A DNA stretch of 64,000 nucleotides from Deltaproteobacteria bacterium (GCA_009379725.1 WHTF01000002.1:1-64000); one strand, 5' to 3'. Positions 43,012-51,873 are shown, counted from the first letter of the stretch. The notes: generated by a model from the sequence alone, not told the origin. Numbers and translations: made by a program.

Positions 43012-45457
43012 AGTTAACCAGATAGCCGCAGTCCTGAAGATTTTGCCCCTCGGAAAGCACGTCCGTAGAAATTAGGACGTCGATCTCTTTTTCAGTACCG
43101 GCCCAATCTGTCTTGCCGTTCGCTTTTGGGGCAAATCCCTCGATGATTCTCAAACGCTCTTTTGCGTCGGCGCCACTATCCATCCTGCGAACATTGATAC
43201 CCCCAAGTTTTTTGCAGAAAGCCACAGCTTGCGGATTTTCCGGATGGCCGAGATGCCGATAAAGATACCGAGCAGTGTCTTTGTAGTAGCTGAAAATGAG
43301 CACCTTCTGTCCTTTGAGGTCTTTCGAGAGCAAATCTTTAAGCCGCGCGAGCTTCGCGTCCTTGTCGTGTTTTATATCTTTAACTCGCTGCCAGATATCG
43401 GAAAGCACCTCCACGTCATGTTGGACGGCTTCGTGCAACTTTCTGAGATTGTAAGTCGCCGCATCCACCGTCCCCAGTGTTTCTAGAAAGGCGCGCGCCT
43501 CCTCATTGGCATCGATCTCATCGGCAAGGGAACTCGGTGTTGCATCGTCTTCCTCATCCTCTGACGAGAGAAAGCCGGTGATCTTGTGAAAATCGGTGCT
43601 CTTCATAAGTCGTCCGTCGAGAATGTAGGACTCGAAAGTCTTGAGGAAAGCGAGCGCTCGTCGAACGCTGATTCGAAATGCTTCGATGCTCGACTCGAAT
43701 CGTTTCAAATAGCGGCTCTTAAAGATTCCAACCAGTGCTTCTTCTCGGCCCGCTTCGAATTTGTCCACCTCGACGCCGGCTTTTTTGTAGTCTTCGAGGT
43801 TGTACGGCGCCAACTTCAGGCTTTCGATGCCGGATACGACCTCGTCGTAGATGCCTGCATAGGCGGCTTCCAGAATATAGTAAACGGTCTTAAGTTTTCG
43901 GTCAGGAAAACGCACGGGCTGTTCCGCCCATGTTCCGTCCGGCTCCCGTTTACGAAAGCTGGCCGTGGGATAGGCCATGCGAATGAAGGGTCGGGTGCGC
44001 CGGATGACAAGTTCCTCCAACAGATTGAAAAGGGCGAACACGCCGTCACCCGCTCTGGAGTCGCGCCGCGCTTTAAGGAAATATCTATACAGGTCCCCGA
44101 TGCCGCTCGAAGCGAAATAACTTCGGTCGCCTCGGGTGATCAGGCAAAACTGATTGTAAAGATCGAAAAGATCATTGTTGATCGGAGTCGCCGTCAGCAA
44201 GATGACTTTCTTGCGCCCCGCATCCCGTCCCTTGCCGCCATTGGATCCCAAAAGGGATTCCATCTTGCCGTAGCGATTCGAATTCGGGTTGCGGAAATTA
44301 TGCGATTCATCGATGACAACGATATCTGCGTCGCCCCATAAACACGGCTCGAACTCTTCGCGTCCCAGCTCTTCCTGCGACAGGACTGTGGCCGAGATGC
44401 TGGCCTCCGCAAGCTCCCGCTCCCACATGTCGCGCAGGCTTGCGGGACAAACTACCAATGCTTTTTGACGCATATGGTAGGCGAAGTCTTCGAGAAGTTT
44501 CTTGCCGATCCAGGTTTTACCCAAGCCCACCGAGTCGGCGATCATCACCCCGTCGTATCGAGACAGAATCCTCCGCGCTTTCTTGACCGCGTCCTCTTGG
44601 AATTCCGCGAGGTTGACCGCTGAGCGGGTGCTGGTCGGAGCTTCTCCGCCAAGATCGTCCCTAAAGTATTCGTAGAGCGCCTTCATGTAGACTTGGTAAG
44701 GCGTGTATTCCTTCGCGCCGAACTTCGAAGCATCGAGCAAGGAGATCAGTTCCTGCTTGAAGTCGACACCGTCGGTCCATTGCCGCTCGTACCAGTTTTC
44801 CAGATCGATGATCGCCCGCGCGCCCACCTCGCTCTTGAGAAGTTGCCGGTTTGCAATTGTGATCCGCTCGCTTGGCTTGACATCGCTCAGCCATGAGACG
44901 GAGTAGGCCGCGTCGCGATCTTCAACTTCGGTGGTATCGAGCAGAACTTTGTGCGCCAGATTGAGCTCTCGGTTTGATGTCAGGCCGGGGATCGTAAAAT
45001 TCGAAGAACCGACTATCGCAAGTATCGGGCGAAAGCGGTCAAAGAGCATTTGTTGCCCAGGACGGTCCGAATAAAACAACCAGCACTTGGCGTGGAGGAA
45101 TCCCTTATCATGCAGCCGTACTTGAACGGACTCTCGTTGAAGGTAAGCGATCAGATCTTCAACTAGACGCAACGTCTTTTCATCGAACGCCAGTTGTTCT
45201 AGGTCCCGCCGTACCAGCCCTCTGATCACTGTCGCATCAGGCCTTAATCCAAGCTGTTCTCCGGTCGTTGGCTCCGCGCCAAGTAGCAGGCGAAAATTGC
45301 CGAGAGCTGCCAATCCTTCTTGGATCAAGCCGAATCCGCCAACTGTGAAGTAGGCCGTCGCCACATCCAAGGATCGTCCGGTATGTTCCGACAGCAAGTC
45401 CTTTAGGATGCCTGCCAGAATATGGGTCTGATTATCTATGACGTAGGGAAGCTTCAT
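42728..45457 (-). CDS. PLD-nuclease / SNF2 helicase, truncated after motif VI
   Basis: A 909-residue ORF. Residues 1-165 are a phospholipase-D-type nuclease half-site (His122-x-Lys124 in FLHAKCWLFY, GSSNFT at 150-155). From 285 is a SNF2/RecQ-like helicase: Walker A GLGKT (311-315), DESH (383-386), LLTATPINND, FSYYKDTARYL and the last helicase motif QRAGRIDRIG. After that the frame turns into unrelated Arg/Gly/Trp-rich sequence and stops, so the C-terminal domain is lost. ATG 45457 overlaps the upstream nucleotidyltransferase stop as ATGA: one operon. Proteins with this architecture occur in defence islands, but the role of this one is inferred only. Confidence 0.82.
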   Translation of the reverse strand: MKLPYVIDNQTHILAGILKDLLSEHTGRSLDVATAYFTVGGFGLIQEGLAALGNFRLLLGAEPTTGEQLGLRPDATVIRGLVRRDLEQLAFDEKTLRLVEDLIAYLQRESVQVRLHDKGFLHAKCWLFYSDRPGQQMLFDRFRPILAIVGSSNFTIPGLTSNRELNLAHKVLLDTTEVEDRDAAYSVSWLSDVKPSERITIANRQLLKSEVGARAIIDLENWYERQWTDGVDFKQELISLLDASKFGAKEYTPYQVYMKALYEYFRDDLGGEAPTSTRSAVNLAEFQEDAVKKARRILSRYDGVMIADSVGLGKTWIGKKLLEDFAYHMRQKALVVCPASLRDMWERELAEASISATVLSQEELGREEFEPCLWGDADIVVIDESHNFRNPNSNRYGKMESLLGSNGGKGRDAGRKKVILLTATPINNDLFDLYNQFCLITRGDRSYFASSGIGDLYRYFLKARRDSRAGDGVFALFNLLEELVIRRTRPFIRMAYPTASFRKREPDGTWAEQPVRFPDRKLKTVYYILEAAYAGIYDEVVSGIESLKLAPYNLEDYKKAGVEVDKFEAGREEALVGIFKSRYLKRFESSIEAFRISVRRALAFLKTFESYILDGRLMKSTDFHKITGFLSSEDEEDDATPSSLADEIDANEEARAFLETLGTVDAATYNLRKLHEAVQHDVEVLSDIWQRVKDIKHDKDAKLARLKDLLSKDLKGQKVLIFSYYKDTARYLYRHLGHPENPQAVAFCKKLGGINVRRMDSGADAKERLRIIEGFAPKANGKTDWAGTEKEIDVLISTDVLSEGQNLQDCGYLVNYDLHWNPTRMVQRAGRIDRIGRRTGNLGLTAQWDPLRSGEGRRQGNLFLFPGAPVRWGKNTFLEILRLERPANYRQPLHCGESDCVSERHAQNS

Positions 45458-46278
45458 ATTCCCGCGGTTTTATTTAACCCGGTGCCGAAGACCTGGAAGA
45501 GGCGATATAGCACGCTACGCCTTCCGTCGCTATCGACGAAACGTCGCTCTTCCGTAAGGATTTGAGATACAGGCCTCGCAAACTCGTCGATAATCGTTCC
45601 GTGAAAACGCTGGACAATAGCGAGCGACTTCGGCTTAGCCAGGGCCGCCACTTCGATACCGAGCAAGAAAGCGCCGGCTTCTTCATAGGTGAGTAGCTTA
45701 TCATTCACTTGGGTTCCGGCATGGTCGAACCGTCGGCTTTCACCTGGTGCTGTCTCGTAATGCTCGAAGCAATAGAGAATGTCGATAAGATCACGCGCAC
45801 GCTCCTCGGGCCTGTCCATGTATGCGATGGCCTTCGTCAATACCAAGCCGGGGATCGTCACCACGGGAAGCGTAAGATCAACCGCGATTTTCTCGTCGCG
45901 TGCGCACTCGAGAGCTTCTTCGAGGCCGCAGATGTTCATAATAGCGCCACCGTTAGGCCAGGACAGATGATCCTGTTCAATGAGCGCTGGCCCGAATGGG
46001 ATCAGGTCGATATTTACATCGTCATCTCGCAAAAATTCATGCGCTGCGCGACCCTGGCGAAATCCTTCTTGCTCCAGCCGTTCGCGGAGGCGATTAAAGT
46101 CGTCCCAGCTGTTCACGGCCGCGACCGCGTCTATGTCTTTGGTTTCTCGGCCTCCAGAGCCTTCACGCGAGTCCAATAAAATCTGAGGAACGGTCGCACC
46201 GATCAGAACGAATCGTCGTCCCTCTTGAGAAAGAACACGCGACAATATTCGAAGCGCCTCGACAGTTTTAGGTTCCAT
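45454..46278 (-). CDS. AbiEii-like nucleotidyltransferase
   Basis: A 274-residue nucleotidyltransferase-fold protein. FVLIGATVPQIL and the ETKDIDAV motif carry the paired acids Asp48 and Asp50; VNIDLIPFG gives the third, Asp91. KAIAYMDRPEERARDLIDILYCFEHY is the family helical part. The arrangement resembles AbiEii-type toxins, which use nucleotides to block translation or modify tRNA, and also HEPN/MNT-like NTases. It overlaps the AbiEi-like gene by 11 bases and the helicase gene by 4, so translation is coupled across all three. Confidence 0.8.
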   Translation of the reverse strand: MEPKTVEALRILSRVLSQEGRRFVLIGATVPQILLDSREGSGGRETKDIDAVAAVNSWDDFNRLRERLEQEGFRQGRAAHEFLRDDDVNIDLIPFGPALIEQDHLSWPNGGAIMNICGLEEALECARDEKIAVDLTLPVVTIPGLVLTKAIAYMDRPEERARDLIDILYCFEHYETAPGESRRFDHAGTQVNDKLLTYEEAGAFLLGIEVAALAKPKSLAIVQRFHGTIIDEFARPVSQILTEERRFVDSDGRRSVLYRLFQVFGTGLNKTAGI

Positions 46279-47344
46279 TTCCTGAACTAAGCAAAGACAG
46301 ATATTTGTCGTAAATAATTTTGGCAGTTTCCAGCTCCCTCTCTCGGCCTTGGAAGATTAGCTCCGCATAGACCAAAAGAGGATGTGCGACAGGTTGAGAG
46401 AGATGTGTTTCCAGATTGAAGGCGACAAGGGACGAAAATTTCCTCAGAACGGTCACTGTCCCGCGATCGGAAGGTAACCACTTCAATCGCCGTGTAAGAT
46501 CCAGAGGCCATTCCTGGGCAAAGAAACTAAGTTGCTCGCCGCGAAAATGGTGCGTTAATATGTCTGCCGCAAAGCCGCCGGTTATCGCCCAAGAAATTTT
46601 TTTGTCTTCCAGTTCGCTCTCAAGAACTCGCAACGTCTGTTCCAAATTAGCTTCGCCCGGTTGATATCGTCGGATGAGCAGATTAGGACGTAGACGAGCG
46701 CCGTATCCTTCCACCCAGAGATCCAACAACTTTCGTTTTTGAGTCAATCTCCACTCATCACGACGTTCTTGTGCCAAGTATCCTTTGGCTTTCAACTCGC
46801 GCATGACGACAGCTATGGAGCCCAACGCGACACCGGCAGCCTTCGCGATATCGCGATACGTCCCCCAATTCTCCGGAGGGTGCGTTAACAGCGCATAGAG
46901 AATCCTCAAGCCGCTCGGCTGCGTGAGCCGCTCGCTCTTTGCTTCCGCAATTTGTTTCGGCTTTCTCCCTTGGATTTGGATGTGCAGCTTGCCCGGCCAA
47001 TTGAGGTAAACGTTGCCAGCAGCGTCGGCAAAATTCACCCCCGCACGAATCAACCGCTCCGCTAAATTGGGAGAGATATAGTCGGAAAGTAAAAGGGGTT
47101 TTGCTTTGCTCCCGTGTGCGTAACGTTGTAATTGCTGGAGCACGTGATCGAGCCCTGCCGCCACGACCGTCCGTTTGACTTCGACGAGGTAGACCAATTG
47201 GCCCGCCTTTGTGCGAAGAACTAGTTTGGCATCTGCTCCTGGCGGCAACCCAGTTTCCCGCTCTCTTACATCAACGTCTTTTATAGCCTCAAGAGCCCGC
47301 AGGTTCGCCATGCAGGCGTCAAGGGTACCCCGTTCCGTCTTCAT
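46268..47344 (-). CDS. AbiEi-like regulator/antitoxin with PD-(D/E)xK-like N-terminus
   Basis: A 358-residue protein from ATG 47344 (GTG at 47353 is the alternative). Residues 35-60 read ADAKLVLRTKAGQLVYLVEVK, with a D...ExK arrangement like PD-(D/E)xK nucleases (Asp38, Glu55, Lys57). A winged-helix domain follows (GTYRDIAKAAGVALGSIAVVMRELKAKGYL), then a C-terminal domain with AITGGFAADILT. It matches AbiEi-type antitoxins of type IV toxin-antitoxin systems, which neutralise AbiEii and repress their own promoter. Its own promoter carries matching inverted repeats (see next feature). Functional nuclease activity is unproven. Confidence 0.82.
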   Translation of the reverse strand: MKTERGTLDACMANLRALEAIKDVDVRERETGLPPGADAKLVLRTKAGQLVYLVEVKRTVVAAGLDHVLQQLQRYAHGSKAKPLLLSDYISPNLAERLIRAGVNFADAAGNVYLNWPGKLHIQIQGRKPKQIAEAKSERLTQPSGLRILYALLTHPPENWGTYRDIAKAAGVALGSIAVVMRELKAKGYLAQERRDEWRLTQKRKLLDLWVEGYGARLRPNLLIRRYQPGEANLEQTLRVLESELEDKKISWAITGGFAADILTHHFRGEQLSFFAQEWPLDLTRRLKWLPSDRGTVTVLRKFSSLVAFNLETHLSQPVAHPLLVYAELIFQGRERELETAKIIYDKYLSLLSSGNGT

Positions 47345-47346
47345 GG

Positions 47347-47404
47347 CGTTCACTATAACATGACGTTCGCTAATAGTGAACAGCCATATTTAGTGAACGC
47401 TAAT
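47347..47404 (-). promoter_or_regulatory. Autoregulated promoter/operator of the AbiE-like operon
   Basis: On the minus strand, TTCACT (-35, at 47375-47380), 17 bases, TATAGT (-10, 47352-47357), and the ATG 7 bases further on. GTTCACTAT (47348-47356) and ATAGTGAAC (47373-47381) are a perfect inverted pair covering both boxes; GCGTTCACTA (47347-47356) pairs perfectly with TAGTGAACGC (47391-47400). CGCTAAT recurs at 47368 and 47398. This fits a repressor binding over its own promoter. There is no Shine-Dalgarno, so the message is probably leaderless. Confidence 0.65.
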
Positions 47405-47536
47405 GCATGTTTTTTAACGGTTAAATCGCGGGTTCGGGAGCTAAGTTTTGGCAGGCGAGAGATTAGGAGCGTAGAGCGGTCCAAGACCCGATGATGGTTA
47501 ACAGTCAAGACCCTCCTAACTGCCCCCGAAAACGAT

Positions 47537-47810
47537 TCAGGTTTCCAGGTCGTGAAAGAACGCTCGGCCTTGGGTCGTTAGTTGACCGTTATCATCACAG
47601 AATTCCCTCGCGGTCGCTCGGTAATAACCATACAGCCCCTCCCACAATTCAGTGCCTCTGTGAACGTCAGGTCCGGTGACGAACGAATTGAGCGGTGTCA
47701 ATGTTTCCCGAAATTCTGACGGTAGGTTGGGTGAGATTACATAGAGCCTCAATCCGCAATCGCGAATCGCATCAGCTATGACATTGTTGATGTGCGCGTC
47801 GATTGGCGAT
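47537..47810 (-). pseudogene. SIR2-like domain, C-terminal fragment
   Basis: Reading IDAHINNVIADAIRDCGLRLYVISPNLPSEFRETL, then HRGTELWEGLYGYYRATAREFC. This matches the end of a SIR2-like NAD-binding domain (the AHIN..IADAI helix and LRLYVISP strand). There is no start codon context and no N-terminal half. It is fused out of frame to the methylase-like remnant next to it. SIR2-like proteins in defence islands cleave NAD; this piece is not functional. Confidence 0.5.
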
Positions 47811-48002
47811 CAGCTCGATCTTCTTGATTGGCCGGGAGGTACTTTCTGATGTTATTCCAAGGTTTCCAGCGGTTTGGGACGTGCGGGTCTCAGTGTCGTA
47901 GCCAAGCCGCGCGAAGAAAGCGGTGACGGCGGTGCTACTGAGGCATTGGATATCTTGTCTAGTCAGGTCGATGTCGAAAATATTTGGTCTCGTTTGAGCC
48001 AC
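47800..48002 (-). pseudogene. N-terminal fragment of an Eco57I-type methylase-like protein
   Basis: From GTG 48002 the frame reads FDIDLTRQDIQCLSSTAVTAFFARLGYDTETRTSQTAGNLGITSESTSRPIKKIELIA, then breaks. This is the N-terminal signature of large class I methylase/restriction proteins I recall from Eco57I-like systems. A GGAG ribosome site is still there. The rest of the gene is missing, and the SIR2-like fragment follows directly, so a deletion has joined two genes. Confidence 0.5.
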
Positions 48003-48237
48003 TTAATCTCCGGAATAACTTCTATCTCGGCTGGTTAGATTAACGTTCGGATATGCCGGTAGGATCGAATTCGCCACATCCCAGATCGCCGCGCCTGGAG
48101 AATACAAAGGAATAAGCGGGAAGGCAAAGGGATCAGCGATAAAGGATAAACTACGACGGCTGCAGGCGACAGGAAAGTTGCAAATCAAGCGTTGGCGAGC
48201 CTCTTACCTTTTTCCCGGATATTCCGGCGGCGGTGCT

Positions 48238-48606
48238 TTACCCTGAGCGACCGATACAGCGGCCTTGGGCATCGGGATCGCTGAGTAAACGCAGCGGATA
48301 AGGATCTAGAGAAATGTGCGAGCGATCTTCCCGGCAGTCACGCGTGACGCGTTCGAGCAGCTTGCGTCCTTCTTCGGCGGGCTCGACGCTGACACCGAGG
48401 ATTTGGACTTTTCCTTCGACGTATCTTTCCGATTCATAAACGAAGGCCGTCACCTAGGCCCGGCACCAGGGTCACCAACGGCCGCGATAGAAAAATACGA
48501 CGGTGGCGGGCGCGTTTGCAAAAGCCGCGGGAAAATCAATCGTGGCGCCGTCGATGTCTTGCAACCGAGCCGAAGGAAATAGTTCTCCGACCGCTACTTT
48601 TGACAT
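48238..48606 (-). pseudogene. Peroxiredoxin-like (AhpC/TSA) pseudogene with TGA at the active site
   Basis: From ATG 48606 (ribosome site AGGAG) the frame reads MSKVAVGELFPSARLQDIDG and FYRGRW, then TGA (stop) where the family has the first Cys, PWC, RA, then TAG where a Gln is usual, then VTAFVYESERYVEGKVQILGVSVEP. The remainder aligns with AhpC-like proteins to a frame-altered end. TGA exactly at the active-site Cys could be selenocysteine, but the TAG six codons on and the altered C-terminus fit decay better. No SelC gene is in the window. Confidence 0.7.
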
Positions 48607-48677
48607 TTCTTTTACTCCTGACCGCGGGACCGGAATCCGCCCGCCGTTAACGAACTAGACAATTTTTTTGCGAGCGC

Positions 48678-49232
48678 TCAATCTTGGATTTCGTATTCAC
48701 GCTCGTTCAAAACCAATTTTCCCGAAACCGGCATACGGCTGCGCATGGAGTTGACGGTGTGGCAGCTCGAATCGGTCAATTGAGCGACCTTGATAATTTC
48801 TTCCGCCGCTGCCATGCTCTGGATTCTAAATAGATAGCTCAGTCCTTGCGCCGCTTTGGAAAGATCGGTTACGGGGAATTTGCCGGTAAGATCGTAGGTT
48901 ATCCGCAGGTCCATTTCGAGATCTTGGATCGGCACTTCCGACCGCATGGCAAGACGCTTCAACTGGCTAAACATACAGAAACCGATGGAAGCGATGAAGT
49001 ATTGTAGCGGTGAGGGACGCTTGCCGGCTTCTTTTCTGAAATTGGCGTCGTCACAATAGACCGTATAATCTTCGGCCTGCTCGATCTTCACCAGCTCTTC
49101 GTTCAGACGGATGATCGCTCGCTGTTGCAGAAAATAGCCATCCGCGGTGTCGGACGAGCGCTGGCGCTCTTCTTCATAAACGACACGAAACTTTCCGAGA
49201 TCAATGGTTCCCGGAAGCAGCGCATGCTTCAC
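48678..49232 (-). CDS. OsmC-family protein
   Basis: A 184-residue OsmC-like protein, GTG start overlapping the upstream stop as GTGA. KRPSPLQYFIASIGFCMFSQLKRLAMRSEVP is the OsmC core around the first cysteine; the second active cysteine is TDSSCHTVNSMR. It may reduce organic hydroperoxides, though it differs from classic OsmC/Ohr by the long N-terminus. It follows the molybdenum hydroxylase large subunit directly, so it may be part of that operon. Confidence 0.82.
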   Translation of the reverse strand: MKHALLPGTIDLGKFRVVYEEERQRSSDTADGYFLQQRAIIRLNEELVKIEQAEDYTVYCDDANFRKEAGKRPSPLQYFIASIGFCMFSQLKRLAMRSEVPIQDLEMDLRITYDLTGKFPVTDLSKAAQGLSYLFRIQSMAAAEEIIKVAQLTDSSCHTVNSMRSRMPVSGKLVLNEREYEIQD

Positions 49233-51454
49233 TTCGCGCCGTGCAGCGCTTCGTAAATCTTTTCCGCTGTGATCGGCAGGCTATTGATACGCACGCCGCA
49301 GGCATCTTCGACGGCATTGGCGATGGCCGCGGCGGTGGGAATATTGGCCGTTTCGCCAATCGGCATACTGTGATACGGCCCCGCTCCTTTCGATATTTCG
49401 GTCACGGAACCTCTGAACACCGGAACATCTTTGATGGTCGGAATCTTGTATTCACCAAAGTTGGTCGTCGCGACTTTGCCATCGCTGATGACGAGCTGCT
49501 CCATGAGCGCGTAACCAATCCCGGTCATGGCCCCACCTTCGATTTGTCCTTGGTGCATCAGCGGATTCAGTACCGTGCCAGTATTATGCGTCGACGTAAA
49601 TTTTTTGAGTTGCACTTGCCCGGTTTCCGGATCGACTTCGACCTCTGCGATCTGTACGCACATCGAGGCTTCGTGGACTTTCTTGCTGTTGTTGTAACTG
49701 GCCTCAACCGTGATCGGCGTGCCTTTCGCCGTGACCAGCTCCGCGTACGATAGCCGCCGTTCCATCCGCGGGTGCAGCGCCGAGCCCTTAGACAGGGTGA
49801 TTTGATCCGGCGCGGTTCCCATTTGCTCCGCCGCCGCCTGCTTGATCGCTTCCACGGCTTTTTGCGCCGCCTCGTATGCAGCGTTGCCGTACACCCGCGT
49901 CGCCCGGCTGCCGCCGACGCCGGTATCTTTCGTTCCCTGATCGGTGTCGAGCTGTTGGACTTTGATCTGGTTCAGAGGAATCTTGAGCTCTTCCGCGACG
50001 ATTTCGCTCAACACCGTGTAAGTCCCGGCGCCTTGATCGGCCATGGCGGAAGAGATCGTCGTCACACCTTTCTCATCCAGCGTAATAGCCACGGTTCCCA
50101 CGCCGCCCGCAGGCGTCCACTGGACCAACGCAACCCCTCGGCCAACGTTGCGTGGCTTGGGTCTGTTATAACCGGAATCTTCCAGCGCCTTTTTGAACGT
50201 CTCGTCGGTCTTGATGTAGCTGATCTCTTCTCCCGTCGGATCGATGTCGCCGTCGTGCATGAAATTCTTTTGCCGGAACTCGATTGGATCCATCCCCAGT
50301 CTCTTCGCCACCAGGTCCATCTGGCTTTCATTGGCGAAAAAGCCTTGAGGATCACCGGGCGAACGCATATGGCCGCAAGGAATCTTGTTCGTGTAGACCA
50401 TGTGTTCTTCAATAAGGACGTGAGGAACATTATACGGCCCGACTGAAAGGTGAGGTCCGTTGAGAAATGCATTCGGCTTAAACGCTCCATAGGCACCGCT
50501 GTCGAAGATGAAATTCAGGTGTTGTGCAACCAGGGTCCCGTTCTTCTTTACACCGGTCTTCACATGAACTACGGACGCATGTCTGGGATTGCCGGCGGCG
50601 AATTCTTCGTCGTAATCCATGACCAACTTGACCGGCCGTCCCGCCTTCTTGGACAGTAAATACACGACCGCGAGATCCATGAAATCGCCTTTGCCGCCGA
50701 AATCCCCGCCAATGTAGACCGGGTTGAACATCAGTGTTTCCTGCGGAATCTGCAGCGCATTGGCCACCTGCTCGCGCACGCCGTAGGGCACCTTGCTGCA
50801 GGACCAAAACTCGGCCGAGCCGTCGGCAGCCGCCTTGACGACACAGGAATGGGGCTCGATATAACTTTGATGCACACTGGAAGTCGTAAAGGTGTTCTCG
50901 ACGATGATATCGGCCTGGAGAAAACCCGTCTCTATGTCGCCTTTGCCCCAGGTCAGATAGATGAAGTCGTTGCTTGGCTCCTTCAGCGGGTTGGGAAGGC
51001 CTTTGTAGTTCATGATATTGGGGTGCAGCAACTTCGCGTCCGGTTTCATGGCCTCGACCGGATCCAAAAGCGGCTCGGTTTCTTCGTACTCAACGTCGAT
51101 AAGATTGAGCGCTGCTTCGGCGATGAGCTCATCGTCCGCCGCCACTGCGGCAACTTTTTCGCCGATGAATCGGACTTCACCGTCCGCCAGGATCGGCATG
51201 TCGTACAGCCTGCGGCCGATCCGCAGCCCGGTGCAATCCTCTCCCGTCAACACCGCATGAACACCGGCAAGCGCCGCCGCCTTGCTGATGTCGATTTTTT
51301 TGATCTTTCCTGACGCGATCGGGCTGCGCAGGAGCTTTCCCCAAAGCATGCCCGGCAACGTCACATCCGTCGCATACACCGCTTTACCGCTGACTTTGGA
51401 TTCGCCTTCGACCCTTGGAGTTGGATTACCGACAACTTGCTTCGACGATGCCAT
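49229..51454 (-). CDS. Molybdenum hydroxylase large subunit (xanthine dehydrogenase family)
   Basis: A 741-residue molybdopterin subunit of the xanthine/aldehyde/CO dehydrogenase family. GKAVYATDVTLPGMLWGKLLRSPIASGKI is the a/b-hammerhead N-terminus. FNPVYIGGDFGGKGD is the usual Gly/Phe motif of the Mo site. IGETANIPTAAAIANAVEDA holds the catalytic Glu (PIGE). The complete length and motifs suggest it is functional. No FAD or [2Fe-2S] subunit is next to it in the window, which is unusual; partners must be encoded elsewhere. Confidence 0.92.
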   Translation of the reverse strand: MASSKQVVGNPTPRVEGESKVSGKAVYATDVTLPGMLWGKLLRSPIASGKIKKIDISKAAALAGVHAVLTGEDCTGLRIGRRLYDMPILADGEVRFIGEKVAAVAADDELIAEAALNLIDVEYEETEPLLDPVEAMKPDAKLLHPNIMNYKGLPNPLKEPSNDFIYLTWGKGDIETGFLQADIIVENTFTTSSVHQSYIEPHSCVVKAAADGSAEFWSCSKVPYGVREQVANALQIPQETLMFNPVYIGGDFGGKGDFMDLAVVYLLSKKAGRPVKLVMDYDEEFAAGNPRHASVVHVKTGVKKNGTLVAQHLNFIFDSGAYGAFKPNAFLNGPHLSVGPYNVPHVLIEEHMVYTNKIPCGHMRSPGDPQGFFANESQMDLVAKRLGMDPIEFRQKNFMHDGDIDPTGEEISYIKTDETFKKALEDSGYNRPKPRNVGRGVALVQWTPAGGVGTVAITLDEKGVTTISSAMADQGAGTYTVLSEIVAEELKIPLNQIKVQQLDTDQGTKDTGVGGSRATRVYGNAAYEAAQKAVEAIKQAAAEQMGTAPDQITLSKGSALHPRMERRLSYAELVTAKGTPITVEASYNNSKKVHEASMCVQIAEVEVDPETGQVQLKKFTSTHNTGTVLNPLMHQGQIEGGAMTGIGYALMEQLVISDGKVATTNFGEYKIPTIKDVPVFRGSVTEISKGAGPYHSMPIGETANIPTAAAIANAVEDACGVRINSLPITAEKIYEALHGAK

Positions 51455-51873
51455 CGAGCTACCTCCCGCGGTATCAAGAATTTTTCCTCGTTTAAGTCAG
51501 AGAATCCGATTCAGGCCTTGCAAAAACGGCTCCTGCCGCGGAATCCCGATCCGGTTTCACCACCGAACATACAAGTTCCGTAACTGCTTCTTTAATCAAC
51601 AGATCATCCGAATCAACCGACAATTCATTCGGTGGAATATGCTACCGCCAGAATGTAGGGTAAATCAGTTTATTCTGCAACTCTCTTAACCCACCCATTT
51701 ATCTTTTCCGGGAGATCGGCAATGCTGTACAATCCATTAGTGTGAGACACTACAGATACTGTCTGACTCCGTTGACAAGAAGCGATGGTTTTATTATCTG
51801 TCGCCTGTGCTTCAACTCGGCATTTAAATTTTCCAGAAATTGCATTCCGGCATAGCTTTACAGGAGAGCGACC
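51455..51873. other. Intergenic region before the HAMP-array kinase
   Basis: 419 bases between divergent genes. No gene was found. TTGACA at 51772-51777 with TATCTG 17 bases on (51795-51800) is a candidate promoter for the kinase. AGGAGAG stands before its ATG (51863-51869). Confidence 0.4.

Noticed and set aside
47405-48237. Complete toxin or restriction gene upstream of the AbiE-like operon
   Set aside because: Only short fragments in different frames are present; no intact gene can be built.
48238-48606. Functional selenoprotein
   Set aside because: A TAG six codons after the TGA and a changed C-terminus argue for a pseudogene; no selenocysteine machinery is in the window. Kept as a second-look finding only.
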